Positions 36,912 through 46,339 of a DNA stretch of 64,000 nt are shown here, one piece after another. The stretch is from Verrucomicrobia bacterium UBA1200. GTDB lineage: Bacteria > Verrucomicrobiota > Kiritimatiellia > RFP12 > UBA1067. The notes beneath the pieces were generated by a model. It had not been told where the DNA came from, searched no databases, and saw only the letters and a list, made by a program, of their open reading frames with translations. The stretch lies in assembly GCA_002309765.1 (NCBI GenBank), contig DBXY01000010.1:1-64000 (forward strand), given 5' to 3'. Made by a program: the position numbers and the translations under genes. Positions within the stretch are counted from its first letter, which is position 1, and each line of letters begins with the position of its first letter.

Positions 36912-37949
36912 ATGAAGTTCAACCGCGACGGTCGGCAGTTCTTCTTCATTACCATCGTGCTTGAAGGGCGCACAAAAGCCCTGTCGTGCCTTATCGACAC
37001 CGCCTCCCGCCCGGTTCTGTTGCCCGGCGGCGAGGCGGCAAAGGCCGTGTTGGTCGCAATGCACGGCGCATTCCCATGCGTTACGGCTTCCGATTTCGTT
37101 ATCATGCCAGACCATATCCATTTCCTGCTCATAGTAGATTACTCGCGTGACCCAACCTTTAGCCCGCTGTGGGCAAGCCACCGGCTTATGGACGCCGTTG
37201 AGCTGGCTTGGCAACATAACGGTGACGCCGCCCCCGAACCCCCGGCTGCGCTTCTCGCAAGGGCGGTTGCCGCCGCCCGCAAAAACCGCGGCCTTCTCAC
37301 AATAGAAAACACGCCCATCCTTCGGCGGGGTTCGGGGATGCCGGAGTCCCCGTCCTATCCCCGCTGGGACCGCCACTGCTACATCGAACTCTCCTTCGAC
37401 TCCCGGCAACTCAAAACCATCCGCCGCTACATCCGGCTCAACCCGGCGCGCGCCCTCTGGAAAGAGCGCCATCCCGACCGTTTCATTCGTTTCGCCGGCA
37501 TCCGCCACCCGGTACTCGACCCAGTGCGCCAATGGGATGCCATGGGCAATCTCACGCTCCTCGGTTCGCCCTTCCTCCATCACGTGCGTCTTACCATGCG
37601 TAAAAACGCCGAGGAACACACATCCGAAATCAACGAAATTATCGAGAGCGCCAAGCGCGGTGTCGTGCCGGTCTGCGGCTTCATCTCGCCCGGCGAAAAG
37701 GAACTGCTGCGGCGGCTCAAGGCCGAGCCTTCCGCGCGTTTTATCAAGACCGTTCCTTTCGCTCTTCCGCCGCGCTACGACCCCTCGGCCGAAGACTCGC
37801 GAGAGCTCGCCGCTGATCGGATGCTCATTTTGAGCGGTTTCCCGCAGGGAACTCCGGACTCCCGCGAAAACCTCCGCGAGCGCTGTAACATCATGAACGA
37901 ACTCGCCGCCGAACTCTGCGTCCGAGCCCAAACCCTAGGCGACACCTAA
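36912..37949 (+). CDS. RAYT-type (Y1 HUH) transposase with long C-terminal extension
   Basis: 345 residues. The HUH metal motif is 'FVIMPDHIHFLLIV', and the probable catalytic tyrosine is in 'IRRYIRLNPARALW'; both match the REP-associated tyrosine transposase branch of the IS200-like Y1 family. The N-terminus 'RQFFFITIVLEGRTK' fits the start. After about residue 185 there is a long extra region with no clear homology ('MRKNAEEHTSEINEIIESA'), more than the usual 150-230 residues. It starts 14 bases after the ligase gene with no visible ribosome binding site. It has no terminal inverted repeats, but is followed at once by palindromic REP-like sequence, the usual substrate of such enzymes. The opposite-strand frame of the same length is a shadow. 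Confidence 0.85.
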   Translation: MKFNRDGRQFFFITIVLEGRTKALSCLIDTASRPVLLPGGEAAKAVLVAMHGAFPCVTASDFVIMPDHIHFLLIVDYSRDPTFSPLWASHRLMDAVELAWQHNGDAAPEPPAALLARAVAAARKNRGLLTIENTPILRRGSGMPESPSYPRWDRHCYIELSFDSRQLKTIRRYIRLNPARALWKERHPDRFIRFAGIRHPVLDPVRQWDAMGNLTLLGSPFLHHVRLTMRKNAEEHTSEINEIIESAKRGVVPVCGFISPGEKELLRRLKAEPSARFIKTVPFALPPRYDPSAEDSRELAADRMLILSGFPQGTPDSRENLRERCNIMNELAAELCVRAQTLGDT

Positions 37950-37954
37950 TTCCC

Positions 37955-38110
37955 GCATCACTCAAACAAGGGCAAGCGTTAGCGAAGCCGTCCGTGAAAG
38001 TCTGTGGTTAATTAAACACACTCGCCCGCCTTCGCCGTGGCTACGGAGGGCTAAGCCCAACCACCCACTTGTCCTCCGTAGCTTTAGCGGAGGAGGAACC
38101 ACCGCACCAT
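37955..38110. repeat. REP-like palindromic region beside the RAYT gene
   Basis: CTACGGAGG (38041-38049) pairs with CCTCCGTAG (38073-38081), and TCCTCCG (38072-38078) also pairs with CGGAGGA (38088-38094), so two alternative stem-loops are possible. The block ends in GGAACCACCGCACCA (38095-38109), which recurs exactly at 48203-48217 beside another CTTGTCC(G/T)CCGTA palindrome. The stems could also end transcription of the large minus-strand gene that stops at 38115. Confidence 0.65.
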
Positions 38111-38114
38111 TATT

Positions 38115-41100
38115 CTACGGCAACACCACCTCCACTCGGAAGAAACGGAATGCGGAATTACCGTATGCCGGCACATCCTGCCACTGGGTGTCGGTCAGAT
38201 TCACTTTGCCCTTCACCTTGACGGTTGCGCCAGGCACGTTCCACTGCGACTGCGGCGGCTCGAAGGTGATGCGGTCCAGATCGGGCGTGCCGTCCATCTT
38301 CATCGGCAGCGAGGTGATGCGGAAACAGTCGAATTTATTTTCGGGATCAAGCCCCAACACATAGCATTCCCACACCTTGCGCCCGTTCGCCGCCACATCC
38401 GTTGCCGCGCGGGTGGTCTTCTCCGCAAGCCATGCCGCAGGTACCGTCACCGTCTTGCCGCCGCCAATATCAACGACCACATCCTCCGTCGCCACATATG
38501 GTATCCATCGGACTTCACTTAACCATGCGCGATCACGGAAATCCTCTTCGTTGAAGTCATCCTTGACGAAAATCCAACGGTTCGTATGCAGGCCAGCATC
38601 AGTGAACGTGATTGAAAACGTCTTCCATCCGCTGTCTCCGTCCATGCGAGCGACCTCCACTCCGTTGGTTAAGAACACCACATGATCCCATGTGGCCTCG
38701 TGTGAAATGTAATCCTCCTCGCAATCAACCTTCCATACAAATGACAACGTCCCGGCACCTGCCACAGATGTTTCAATCCATGTTGTGTTAACCATACCAT
38801 TCCATGCGTCGCCGATCTCCCCACTTTGCACTGCTTGCATCATATTGCCAGGGGAAATGGAATCAAGCCCGGTCAACACGACTGGTGTCCAGTCCGCATC
38901 ACCGCCAGTTGTCCACGGAAGCGATGCGCTAGACATATCTGCGCCAGCCGCCTCTCCAATCGTCAACAACCGCTTCGTAATCGTCGCTTTTGTTACCGGA
39001 TCGCTCATGACACCGTCCTTTATTGCGAATGCGAAAATAGTTGCCGAATCCGTAATTGTGAATGGCCCCGAATATACGAACCGAGCAATCGGTCTCGGCG
39101 AAGCGTTAATTCCGTAGTAGATTGTCGCCCCTTCAGTAGCGCAAGAAAGTGTCACCGTACACGAATCTTCTGTGAATACAGCACCGTCGCCCGGTGTCAC
39201 TGTAGGCGAGGCAACCGTTTTCACCCGCCAGATTGCATAAAGTGTTACCGTTTCGTTCTGCACATCGGTCAAATCGGATACCGACTGCATATCGTAATAG
39301 ACGGCTTCGCCGTTCGGTTCTGTTCCCCAACCTATAAAATTGTAATTGGTACGGCTGAACAAGCATGCTGAGAGTGTTTGAGTAACCCCAATCATGAAAG
39401 TCTGATTGTCCATCTCTCCCATGCCACCGTTAGAATCGAACCTTACCGCATATTGGTTTGGCGACCAAACAGCATAAAGGTTGATTACCCCATCCTGAAG
39501 TGCGGGCAAATCCGTCAACGTTAACCCATCGGCATAAACCGCCGCGCCGCCCGCTTCCAAGGCCCATCCAGAAAAACTGTTGTTTGCTTTGGTGAATGTG
39601 TTCTCACGCAATATAACCGTGTCACCGTAAGTGAACGACTGGTCATCCATATCCCCGCTACCGCCGTTGGCGTTATAATGAATAGAATACAAACAGGGTG
39701 CCCAGTATGCAAACAACTCGTGCGCAGCACTCGGCACCTCCGAGACCTCTGTTACCAGCAAACCATCTGAAGCGTCCGTGTACCATCCGGCAAAAGTGAA
39801 ATGTTCGCGGGTCGGCACCGGAAGTGTCCCATACGCCGCGCCAGACGCATATTCGCTCTCTGCCGGAGTTACCATACCACCCATCGCGTTGAACAGCACC
39901 GTCACCGGCACATCCACAATCCATCGCGCATAGAGAATGTGGGCCATTGTCAAAGTTACGCGAGTGGAGGTGGTAACCCGCGTACCTCCTGATTCCGCTG
40001 TCCAATATCCTCCAAATGTGTAACCAGTGCGTACCGGATCAAACGGCGGCAGAACATAGCCGGTCCCCGTTATCTGCTCACAAGCAAATGTTTCAACTTC
40101 CGTGTGCAGGAATTGTCCATCCATCGCATCAAAGGTTACGTCGAACCGGTTAGGCGTCCAAGTTGCAATCGCACGGCCATTCCAACTCTGCGGGATATCA
40201 CGGGAATTCGGTCTACCGTCCCATCCTAATGTGTCCTGAACCACATAGCTCGTCAGATCGGACCGCGTGTCGGCATAGACATCCTCAGCACAGTCTGGAG
40301 CGTTGCCGAGATAGTAGATAGCCATCGTGCGCGAAGGCACGAATCGCGATCCAAGTCTCGTCACCGATGCCGGGACAACGAACGAATCTAGCGAAGAACA
40401 GCCCGCGAAAGCACGGTCAGGTATTTCCGTAAGGTTGCGGGAAAGTGTCAACGTAGAAAGCGCCGAGCATCCCGAAAATGCCATCGCGCCGATCCGTTCC
40501 ATCGCCAAAGGCAAAACAACGGACTTCAACGAAGAGCACGAAACAAATGCTTCCTCCCCTAACTCAATGCACGTGGACGGCAAAGGCACTTCAGTTAAAG
40601 CGCGGCAACCTTTGAACGCGCGTGCGACAATATTGGTTACCCCCTCTGGTATAGAAACTGTGGCGAGGTTCACGCAACTGGTGAACATTTCAGCCCGTAT
40701 CTCAGTCTCTCCGTCCGGCACTGTTACATGTGTGATTTGCGAATAAACAGGCTCAAACCAGTCGGACATCATACCGCCATGCGTCGCAACAGTTACTTCT
40801 GATAGCGTCGTGCAACCTGTAAAAGCCGATGACGACACCTCCTCCACGGATAGCGGCAATGTAACATACTGCATGCGCCAACATCCTGAAAACGCCTCAT
40901 CTCCGATAGTTTCCAATCCCTCGCCGAACGCGATACCCGTCAATTGCGTGCAACCCGTAAACGCTCCTTCGCCGACCGACTTCACCTCCGCGATAGGCGC
41001 CAAGTTATGCAGATAAGAGCAATCCATAAACGCGTTTGGTCCAATCAGCTCCACGCCCGCCGGGAGTTCAAGATTATCGAGATAGGTGCATTCGCGGAAC

Positions 41101-43253
41101 GCGCTGTCAGCGATATATTTAAGCGATATCGGGAGGGACACTGTTTTAAGATCGTACATACTTGAAAGCGCATAGTTGCCGATGCCTACTACCCCTTCCG
41201 GAACGGTGAGTGTGGAAACCGTTCGGTCACGACAGTCGAGCAACCAGCCGTTAACTATCATATGACCGGCATCATCAAACTCAAAGCTTTCTCGCATTGA
41301 TGGCGGCAGGGATTCCAACCCCCAGTCGGTCAGCGTATCAGGCAAGTCGATTGAGATAAGTGATACGCATCCGTCAAACGCGCCGGGGGCAATCCTCGTC
41401 ACGCCATCGGGAAGCGCAACTCCAGTCAATGCGGCACATCCCGCGAATGTGCCAGCGGGAATCTCAAGTATAGTCCCCTCAAGTGCCACTGTTCGAAGGT
41501 TAGTGTAAGAATCCGGGAATATTTCGGAGAATAGTGCTCCATCGGAGGATTGGTCTGCGCCAACCATCGTGGTTAACAGATATGCCGGCATTGTCACGTC
41601 AGTCAAACTATCGCATCCAGCAAACAAACCATACGCTAGCCCTGTCACAGAATAGCCGTCAATCTCGGACGGGATCGTAACCGCACCGCACGTCTGGGTA
41701 GTTTCGGTGATTATGGCGCCGCCAGCCGCCACCTCATACTTCCACTTCGCATATATTGTAGCCGAATAGGTATCCTCCTGCACCACACCGTCAACAAGCG
41801 TGGTATAGGTCAAATCATGGTGCCCGATTACCGATGGAGCATAAGTGAACTCACCCGTCCCCGTAACGCGTTGCACCTCCGTACCGTTGTCCGCGATCAC
41901 CACTACCGCGTTTGCATCACCACCTGCCCACCCTGCATTCCAAGGTAATATTACAGAATCAAGGACGGGGCAAACATCCGAACGAGAATCTATCGCCACG
42001 GGCACTGATTCCGCCGCGCAGATTACTCCGGCTCGCTCCGCCCCGGCTGCCGCCACGGGGCTATGCTCGCTTTCTGTATCTGACAGGGTTCTGACTAGGC
42101 GGAAGCCGTAGTAGTAGGCCTCGATCGACGGAGTGTCGCTGTACCGGTAGGACGAGGTGCAGTAGTCCGCATAGCTGCCCCAGCTGCCGCCACGTGACAA
42201 CCGGTCCGACCCCGAGGAAGAACCGTTGGGATCCGTAACACCGCTCGACAAGTTACCATACCAGTCCCGACACCACTCACACACATTTCCATGCATATCG
42301 TACAAACCCCAAGCGTTCGGCAGGTATGAACCGACTGTAGTATGGGCTGACGAATACCCACCCTTACCATCGGACTGGTTACCCCAATAACGCCCCAGCT
42401 GCTTAAGATCATTTCCCGTGTTGCCGCCGTTATTATAATCACTCGTCGTCCCCGCCCGGCAGGCGTATTCCCATTGAGCCTCCGTAGGCAGGTCAAAGCC
42501 GTCGATTCCTGTCCGCGCTCTCAGTTTACCCAAAAACGAAGACGAATCCACATCCGATGTTGACGGCCAATTAACGCCGCTATACGAACCGCGAATCGCT
42601 TTGTACGACACATTTTCCACAGGACGCATATCACCTTTATAGGATGACGGGTTACCACCCGTCACCAACTCGTACTGCTTCTGCGTCACCTCGAAGAGGC
42701 TGCAGTAGTACGGTTTAGTTAACGTCACGTCATATTGTCCGCACATCTTGAATGAACCTAGCTCTATCAGCCGTAACGCAAGCTTCGTGGTCTTGTACTC
42801 ATCCGTGTTAAAACCGCCGCTCGGCGGCGTGTCCATGTAAATGGCCGGATACGATGCCGCTGTCGATCCCGCGGACAGGTCAATCACGCAGTACAAAGGA
42901 TGTGTCACATAAACCACAGAAAACACCACATCATCAGATAAAAACGCCAATCCTTGCGCGTCAAGGTCCCATACGACATTATGCACCCCTTCAGCAGTAC
43001 TGGTGTCGCCATAAAGCGCTGACGCTGTAGCTACATAATTTGAGCCTGTTGTTCGGTCGGTCGCCGACAACGAAAGAATTGGCTTGTTCCAATCTGGAAA
43101 TCCCGCCGTAACGTCTCCCTCGACCTCAAACGCAACATCCACCTTCCCGTTCCACGGATACCGCTGTTTCGCCGTCACGTTCCTAATCTGGGGAGATTCA
43201 GCAAAAGAAAATAACCCGAAAAGAACACTTATGAGAACCAATGTCATTTTCAT
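38115..43253 (-). CDS. giant surface protein: FGE-like, BspA-type LRR, InlB-type repeats, chitobiase-type domain
   Basis: 1712 residues with a signal peptide (MKMTLVLISVLFGLFSFA). Domains in order: Ig-like (about 20-115); FGE/SUMF1-like (about 120-392: 'DLPTEAQWEYACRAG', 'GNVCEWCRDWYG', 'LSRGGSW', 'YYGFRLVRT'); linker; BspA-type leucine-rich repeats (about 510-1000, such as 'IPSEIDGYSVTGLAYGLFAG' and many 'IGDEAFSGC' units); four InlB/Listeria-Bacteroides repeats (about 1036-1343, each with 'FDSNGG' or 'YNANGG' and 'GWxxE/D'); a chitobiase C-terminal-like domain (about 1350-1425, 'SCATEGATIYYGINAS'); and a C-terminal beta domain. Such LRR and InlB modules bind host or microbial surfaces. Only one of the two FGE cysteines is seen after 'GGSW'. 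No clear promoter is found in the 56 bases before it. Confidence 0.9.
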   Translation of the reverse strand: MKMTLVLISVLFGLFSFAESPQIRNVTAKQRYPWNGKVDVAFEVEGDVTAGFPDWNKPILSLSATDRTTGSNYVATASALYGDTSTAEGVHNVVWDLDAQGLAFLSDDVVFSVVYVTHPLYCVIDLSAGSTAASYPAIYMDTPPSGGFNTDEYKTTKLALRLIELGSFKMCGQYDVTLTKPYYCSLFEVTQKQYELVTGGNPSSYKGDMRPVENVSYKAIRGSYSGVNWPSTSDVDSSSFLGKLRARTGIDGFDLPTEAQWEYACRAGTTSDYNNGGNTGNDLKQLGRYWGNQSDGKGGYSSAHTTVGSYLPNAWGLYDMHGNVCEWCRDWYGNLSSGVTDPNGSSSGSDRLSRGGSWGSYADYCTSSYRYSDTPSIEAYYYGFRLVRTLSDTESEHSPVAAAGAERAGVICAAESVPVAIDSRSDVCPVLDSVILPWNAGWAGGDANAVVVIADNGTEVQRVTGTGEFTYAPSVIGHHDLTYTTLVDGVVQEDTYSATIYAKWKYEVAAGGAIITETTQTCGAVTIPSEIDGYSVTGLAYGLFAGCDSLTDVTMPAYLLTTMVGADQSSDGALFSEIFPDSYTNLRTVALEGTILEIPAGTFAGCAALTGVALPDGVTRIAPGAFDGCVSLISIDLPDTLTDWGLESLPPSMRESFEFDDAGHMIVNGWLLDCRDRTVSTLTVPEGVVGIGNYALSSMYDLKTVSLPISLKYIADSAFRECTYLDNLELPAGVELIGPNAFMDCSYLHNLAPIAEVKSVGEGAFTGCTQLTGIAFGEGLETIGDEAFSGCWRMQYVTLPLSVEEVSSSAFTGCTTLSEVTVATHGGMMSDWFEPVYSQITHVTVPDGETEIRAEMFTSCVNLATVSIPEGVTNIVARAFKGCRALTEVPLPSTCIELGEEAFVSCSSLKSVVLPLAMERIGAMAFSGCSALSTLTLSRNLTEIPDRAFAGCSSLDSFVVPASVTRLGSRFVPSRTMAIYYLGNAPDCAEDVYADTRSDLTSYVVQDTLGWDGRPNSRDIPQSWNGRAIATWTPNRFDVTFDAMDGQFLHTEVETFACEQITGTGYVLPPFDPVRTGYTFGGYWTAESGGTRVTTSTRVTLTMAHILYARWIVDVPVTVLFNAMGGMVTPAESEYASGAAYGTLPVPTREHFTFAGWYTDASDGLLVTEVSEVPSAAHELFAYWAPCLYSIHYNANGGSGDMDDQSFTYGDTVILRENTFTKANNSFSGWALEAGGAAVYADGLTLTDLPALQDGVINLYAVWSPNQYAVRFDSNGGMGEMDNQTFMIGVTQTLSACLFSRTNYNFIGWGTEPNGEAVYYDMQSVSDLTDVQNETVTLYAIWRVKTVASPTVTPGDGAVFTEDSCTVTLSCATEGATIYYGINASPRPIARFVYSGPFTITDSATIFAFAIKDGVMSDPVTKATITKRLLTIGEAAGADMSSASLPWTTGGDADWTPVVLTGLDSISPGNMMQAVQSGEIGDAWNGMVNTTWIETSVAGAGTLSFVWKVDCEEDYISHEATWDHVVFLTNGVEVARMDGDSGWKTFSITFTDAGLHTNRWIFVKDDFNEEDFRDRAWLSEVRWIPYVATEDVVVDIGGGKTVTVPAAWLAEKTTRAATDVAANGRKVWECYVLGLDPENKFDCFRITSLPMKMDGTPDLDRITFEPPQSQWNVPGATVKVKGKVNLTDTQWQDVPAYGNSAFRFFRVEVVLP

Positions 43254-43309
43254 TATTCAACGTCCTTTCATTTAAAATCCACGCTTGATCTTGTTCCGCT
43301 AGCAAATGA

Positions 43310-44353
43310 TTATTCGAAAAGAAATTTATATTCTTGAGAAAGTCGAGAAAAATCAGTTGATATATCAACATCATCGTTATGAGGTTTATAAAAATATTGT
43401 AGAGGGTACTGCCTATGTAAATCCAACACCCGGATGCCATATCTAATGCGATTCAACCTCTTCTCACAACCATATTGAACAGAAGCCATCTTCACAGCCG
43501 AACCTGCAAGTATGTCGGCAAATTGAATACCGACATACTTTTTAGAATCGACCTCTTGAATCCCTTTAAAATAAGTAAAAGGCAGATTATATTGCCCGCC
43601 AAAACCATTATGAAAAACATTTGGAGGAACATCACGTAATTTTTCAAATAAAGTTTTATATTCGCGTATTTTAGCTGACTCGTCACAATACACAAGGTAT
43701 GGTTCATTTATCATAGATTCTAATTGGGTAATTAATCCAAATAATGTTATTGGCGTTATTGCACTTAGATCCGTATTTCTTACCATCTGTTCTACATACT
43801 TTAAATTTGCGCGGCTAAACCCCACGCATAATCTTTGCAAGTTTACATCAGTTGTATTTTGCCAAACCGATAAAAATTTTGATAAATTACTTTGCAACGA
43901 ACAGTCTGGAGATGCAAGAAGCGTACGAAACAACATTAAAATTTTATCCACCTCTTTAACATCATACCATAGATTATTTTGTGGAATAGACAAATGACGA
44001 GTGAATTGCCTAAACTTATTAGTCCCATATACTATATCCCGACAAAATGGCATAATACAGCGACAAACAAATATCTCACAAAAAAAGTATCTTTTAAATA
44101 CCGAATAAGTAATAGCTTTATACTCTTTTAAACATATTTGTTGTATCTTTAACAGTCTGGTATCATTCTTGTCATCACCAAAAATTTTTGAATGTTTCAA
44201 TTCAACATTATCCATTTCAGGAAACACATTTTTCTTAATGCACCGAGCCGAATCTTCGTCTATACAAACAGCAGCTAAAGCGAAGACTGGTTGATCTGCG
44301 TTAAGCAAATCTGACATTGTATAACCCGACTCATCAATAAAAACTGTTTTCAT
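43310..44353 (-). CDS. DUF3800 domain protein (predicted RNase H-like fold)
   Basis: 347 residues from the ATG at 44353, giving the classical DUF3800 start 'MKTVFIDESGYT'; GAGG lies 11 bases before it. The frame is open to 44572, but that part overlaps the radical SAM gene. A second acidic motif is 'LVYCDESAK' and a late one is 'YVGIQFADILAGSAVKMA', where FADxxAG is the typical third motif. DUF3800 proteins are thought to have a metal-dependent nuclease-like fold and are often found in mobile or defence islands; the activity is unknown. The gene is clearly AT-rich against its GC-rich surroundings, pointing to transfer. It is the last gene of the TcmP-radical SAM-DUF3800 cassette, 40 bases after the radical SAM gene. 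Confidence 0.8.
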   Translation of the reverse strand: MKTVFIDESGYTMSDLLNADQPVFALAAVCIDEDSARCIKKNVFPEMDNVELKHSKIFGDDKNDTRLLKIQQICLKEYKAITYSVFKRYFFCEIFVCRCIMPFCRDIVYGTNKFRQFTRHLSIPQNNLWYDVKEVDKILMLFRTLLASPDCSLQSNLSKFLSVWQNTTDVNLQRLCVGFSRANLKYVEQMVRNTDLSAITPITLFGLITQLESMINEPYLVYCDESAKIREYKTLFEKLRDVPPNVFHNGFGGQYNLPFTYFKGIQEVDSKKYVGIQFADILAGSAVKMASVQYGCEKRLNRIRYGIRVLDLHRQYPLQYFYKPHNDDVDISTDFSRLSQEYKFLFE

Positions 44354-44393
44354 TCGTTTGTCAAACCTCATTTTGGAATTAATATCATATCTT

Positions 44394-45140
44394 TCACACC
44401 GCCTTGCGCAGGTCTTCCTTGATGTAATATTTGCTTCCAAAGGATTCCAGAAGAGCGGAGGCATCGTCACGGAACTTCGGCCAGTTGATACTGCGCTCGA
44501 CATCCTTGTTGTGATTGAGCTTGCCGACCTTCCAGAAGTCCACGTAGTCGTGTGCCTGACGAATGACTTCAAGAGCCTCGTACGGAATAATTACCGGCTC
44601 CATGCTCACCCATGTGTAGATGCCCATATCATGCGCCTTGCGGAGAATGTTCAGGCGCGACTGGACGGTTGACGCCATCGGCTCCCATTCGCGGCGAGAA
44701 GTGTCGTTGATAAAGCTCAAGGTGATGCCTAGATGCGTCTGCGACTTAAGCATGAGCGACAAATCCTGTTCGATCAACGCACTCTCACCCTTTGTGAGAA
44801 TGTCGATCTTGATACCGTGGCGGGCTGCCGTCTCGATACCACGCCGGGTCAAATGCAAATCTCCCTCCAATGGCTGGTATGGGTCGCTCAAGAAGCAAAA
44901 CAATACGCGGCGCGTTTCATCGTCGGCGCGTTCCCGCGCCAGCCGGGCACAGTCCTTTTCAAACAGGCGCAAGACATCATCGCCGCGCGCACGCGCGGCA
45001 GTGTGCCATTCCTCTGGCTTCTTGTGCATGCACGCCGGCGCATAGCAGTATTTACACCCGTGCGTACAGCCCATATACAGGTTACAAGCAAGCGGCGAAT
45101 ACTCCCGCGCCCTACCTTTTGGTTCATAGATTACGTTCAT
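44394..45140 (-). CDS. SPL-family (COG1533-like) radical SAM protein, 'three-Cys-motif' partner
   Basis: 248 residues from the ATG at 45140, four bases after the TcmP stop with GGAG inside the TcmP end; the frame is open to 45236. The N-terminal cluster motif is 'NLYMGCTHGCKYCYAPACMH', with the CxxxCxxC that binds a [4Fe-4S] cluster and S-adenosylmethionine. 'FLSDPYQPLEGDLHLTRRGI' and 'IDILTKGESALIEQDL' match spore-photoproduct-lyase-like radical SAM barrels; 'YTWVSMEPVI' lies near the end. It is shorter than true spore photoproduct lyase. As I recall the family descriptions, TcmP genes occur beside a three-cysteine protein of this sort; the substrate is unknown. Confidence 0.85.
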   Translation of the reverse strand: MNVIYEPKGRAREYSPLACNLYMGCTHGCKYCYAPACMHKKPEEWHTAARARGDDVLRLFEKDCARLARERADDETRRVLFCFLSDPYQPLEGDLHLTRRGIETAARHGIKIDILTKGESALIEQDLSLMLKSQTHLGITLSFINDTSRREWEPMASTVQSRLNILRKAHDMGIYTWVSMEPVIIPYEALEVIRQAHDYVDFWKVGKLNHNKDVERSINWPKFRDDASALLESFGSKYYIKEDLRKAV

Positions 45141-45144
45141 GGTG

Positions 45145-46101
45145 TCACAACTCCAAATTAAGTTCGGCCTGACCAATAGGATCGTATTTCGTGGCCTTCT
45201 TCCAGAAATCAAGTCCTCTTGAATTCGAAGAAGCATAAAGAAGATGGTAAAAATTCTTTATGGGTTTCCAGTCCTGATATGAAAGGCCAAGCGCGTTAAG
45301 CTTATCGGCGTAATGCTGACGAAACATCTGTGAAAGATCGGAATATTTGTTGGCAAGTGCCGCCTCGACAATTTCCTTACGCGTAAAGAAATCGGGTGTT
45401 CCCAAAAAACGGGCGTACTTTTTCTGCAATCGCGTATATGACGGATTCAATGTGGCGTTTACAGAGTTTCTATGAAAATCCAGTCCGTCAAAAAACGAGA
45501 TGAGCAAATCGCACTTGCCTTGTGTCACATTAAATATATCTCTAATCGTGTCAAACGGAACAGAACAGTCCGTTGGATCAATAAAGCAAAGTGTCAAAGC
45601 GTTTGGAGAATATTCTTTTAATGCTTTGATTATCGAAGAAGAATCGTTATAGTCACCTACAAGAGCATGCGCCCTGGCAGATTTACCTACCGCCTCAAAT
45701 CGTTTAGACAATGTTTCAACAACTCTTGGACTATAATCAATAAATATTGCGTCCGAAAGCAAGTCAAAAAGATCATTCTTGACTATAGCAAGCGCTGTTC
45801 CATCCTGCTCATTCCCATCTCTTGTGCTGCATCGTCCAGGACCGGAACAGACCTCAACATATCGAAGTTTACCCCATTTCTTTGCCATCCCCTTAGTGAA
45901 TATCTGGAAATACTGCAATAGGTAATAAATCTTGTCATTTGCCCAGTCCCCAACACATCGGACGGGCAATTTGTCTACAACCGACTTGATTTTCTTACAC
46001 AAGTCGTCTTTGTCAGTATGCCGAAGTTCCGACCTCACGCACCGATCACAATTCGGATTCTTGACAATGTTCGTGTCAATTTCAATGTTAAACCGTTTCA
46101 T
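45145..46101 (-). CDS. TcmP-like three-Cys-motif partner protein
   Basis: 318 residues from the ATG at 46101 (another in-frame ATG at 46128 is possible; neither has a strong site). A cysteine-rich start, 'KNPNCDRCVRSELRHTDKDD' and 'LCKK', precedes a methyltransferase-like Rossmann core: 'LRYVEVCSGPGRCSTRDG' (SAM-like glycine loop), 'IFIDYSPRVVETLSKRF' and 'ALTLCFIDPTDCSVPFDTI'. 'FLGTPDFFTRKEIVEAALAN' and 'YQDWKPIKNFYHLLYASSN' close it. The layout and the radical SAM gene four bases downstream identify the TcmP family. Function is unknown; a nucleic-acid or small-molecule modification is a guess. It leads the AT-rich cassette, with a strong promoter upstream. Confidence 0.8.
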   Translation of the reverse strand: MKRFNIEIDTNIVKNPNCDRCVRSELRHTDKDDLCKKIKSVVDKLPVRCVGDWANDKIYYLLQYFQIFTKGMAKKWGKLRYVEVCSGPGRCSTRDGNEQDGTALAIVKNDLFDLLSDAIFIDYSPRVVETLSKRFEAVGKSARAHALVGDYNDSSSIIKALKEYSPNALTLCFIDPTDCSVPFDTIRDIFNVTQGKCDLLISFFDGLDFHRNSVNATLNPSYTRLQKKYARFLGTPDFFTRKEIVEAALANKYSDLSQMFRQHYADKLNALGLSYQDWKPIKNFYHLLYASSNSRGLDFWKKATKYDPIGQAELNLEL

Positions 46102-46209
46102 TTTCCAGCCCAATTTACAACCGAACATAACAAACAGAATTGCAATTGAGAGCGGTTGGGAATAACCTTACTCAAATGAAAAACAATTCTTACCAAAACA
46201 ACATAGATA

Positions 46210-46238
46210 TTATAAACCTTTCTGTAGCAGATTGCAAC
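46210..46238 (-). promoter_or_regulatory. promoter of the TcmP cassette
   Basis: Minus strand TTGCAA (46238-46233), 17-base spacer, perfect TATAAT (46215-46210), about 110 bases before the TcmP start. It is one of the best promoter matches in the window. Confidence 0.7.
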
Positions 46239-46339
46239 ACTCGTGGCAAATAATTTGCCGGGTAGTTTGCAGAAGTAATCGCACTCGATATGGAGCAGTA
46301 AGTTCCGCAATTGGCAGTGGGGTGGCGGTTGGTCGGCGG

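Noticed and set aside
36894..37931. Minus-strand open frame of 345 codons
   Set aside because: Shadow of the transposase; the plus strand has the HUH motif and the catalytic tyrosine.
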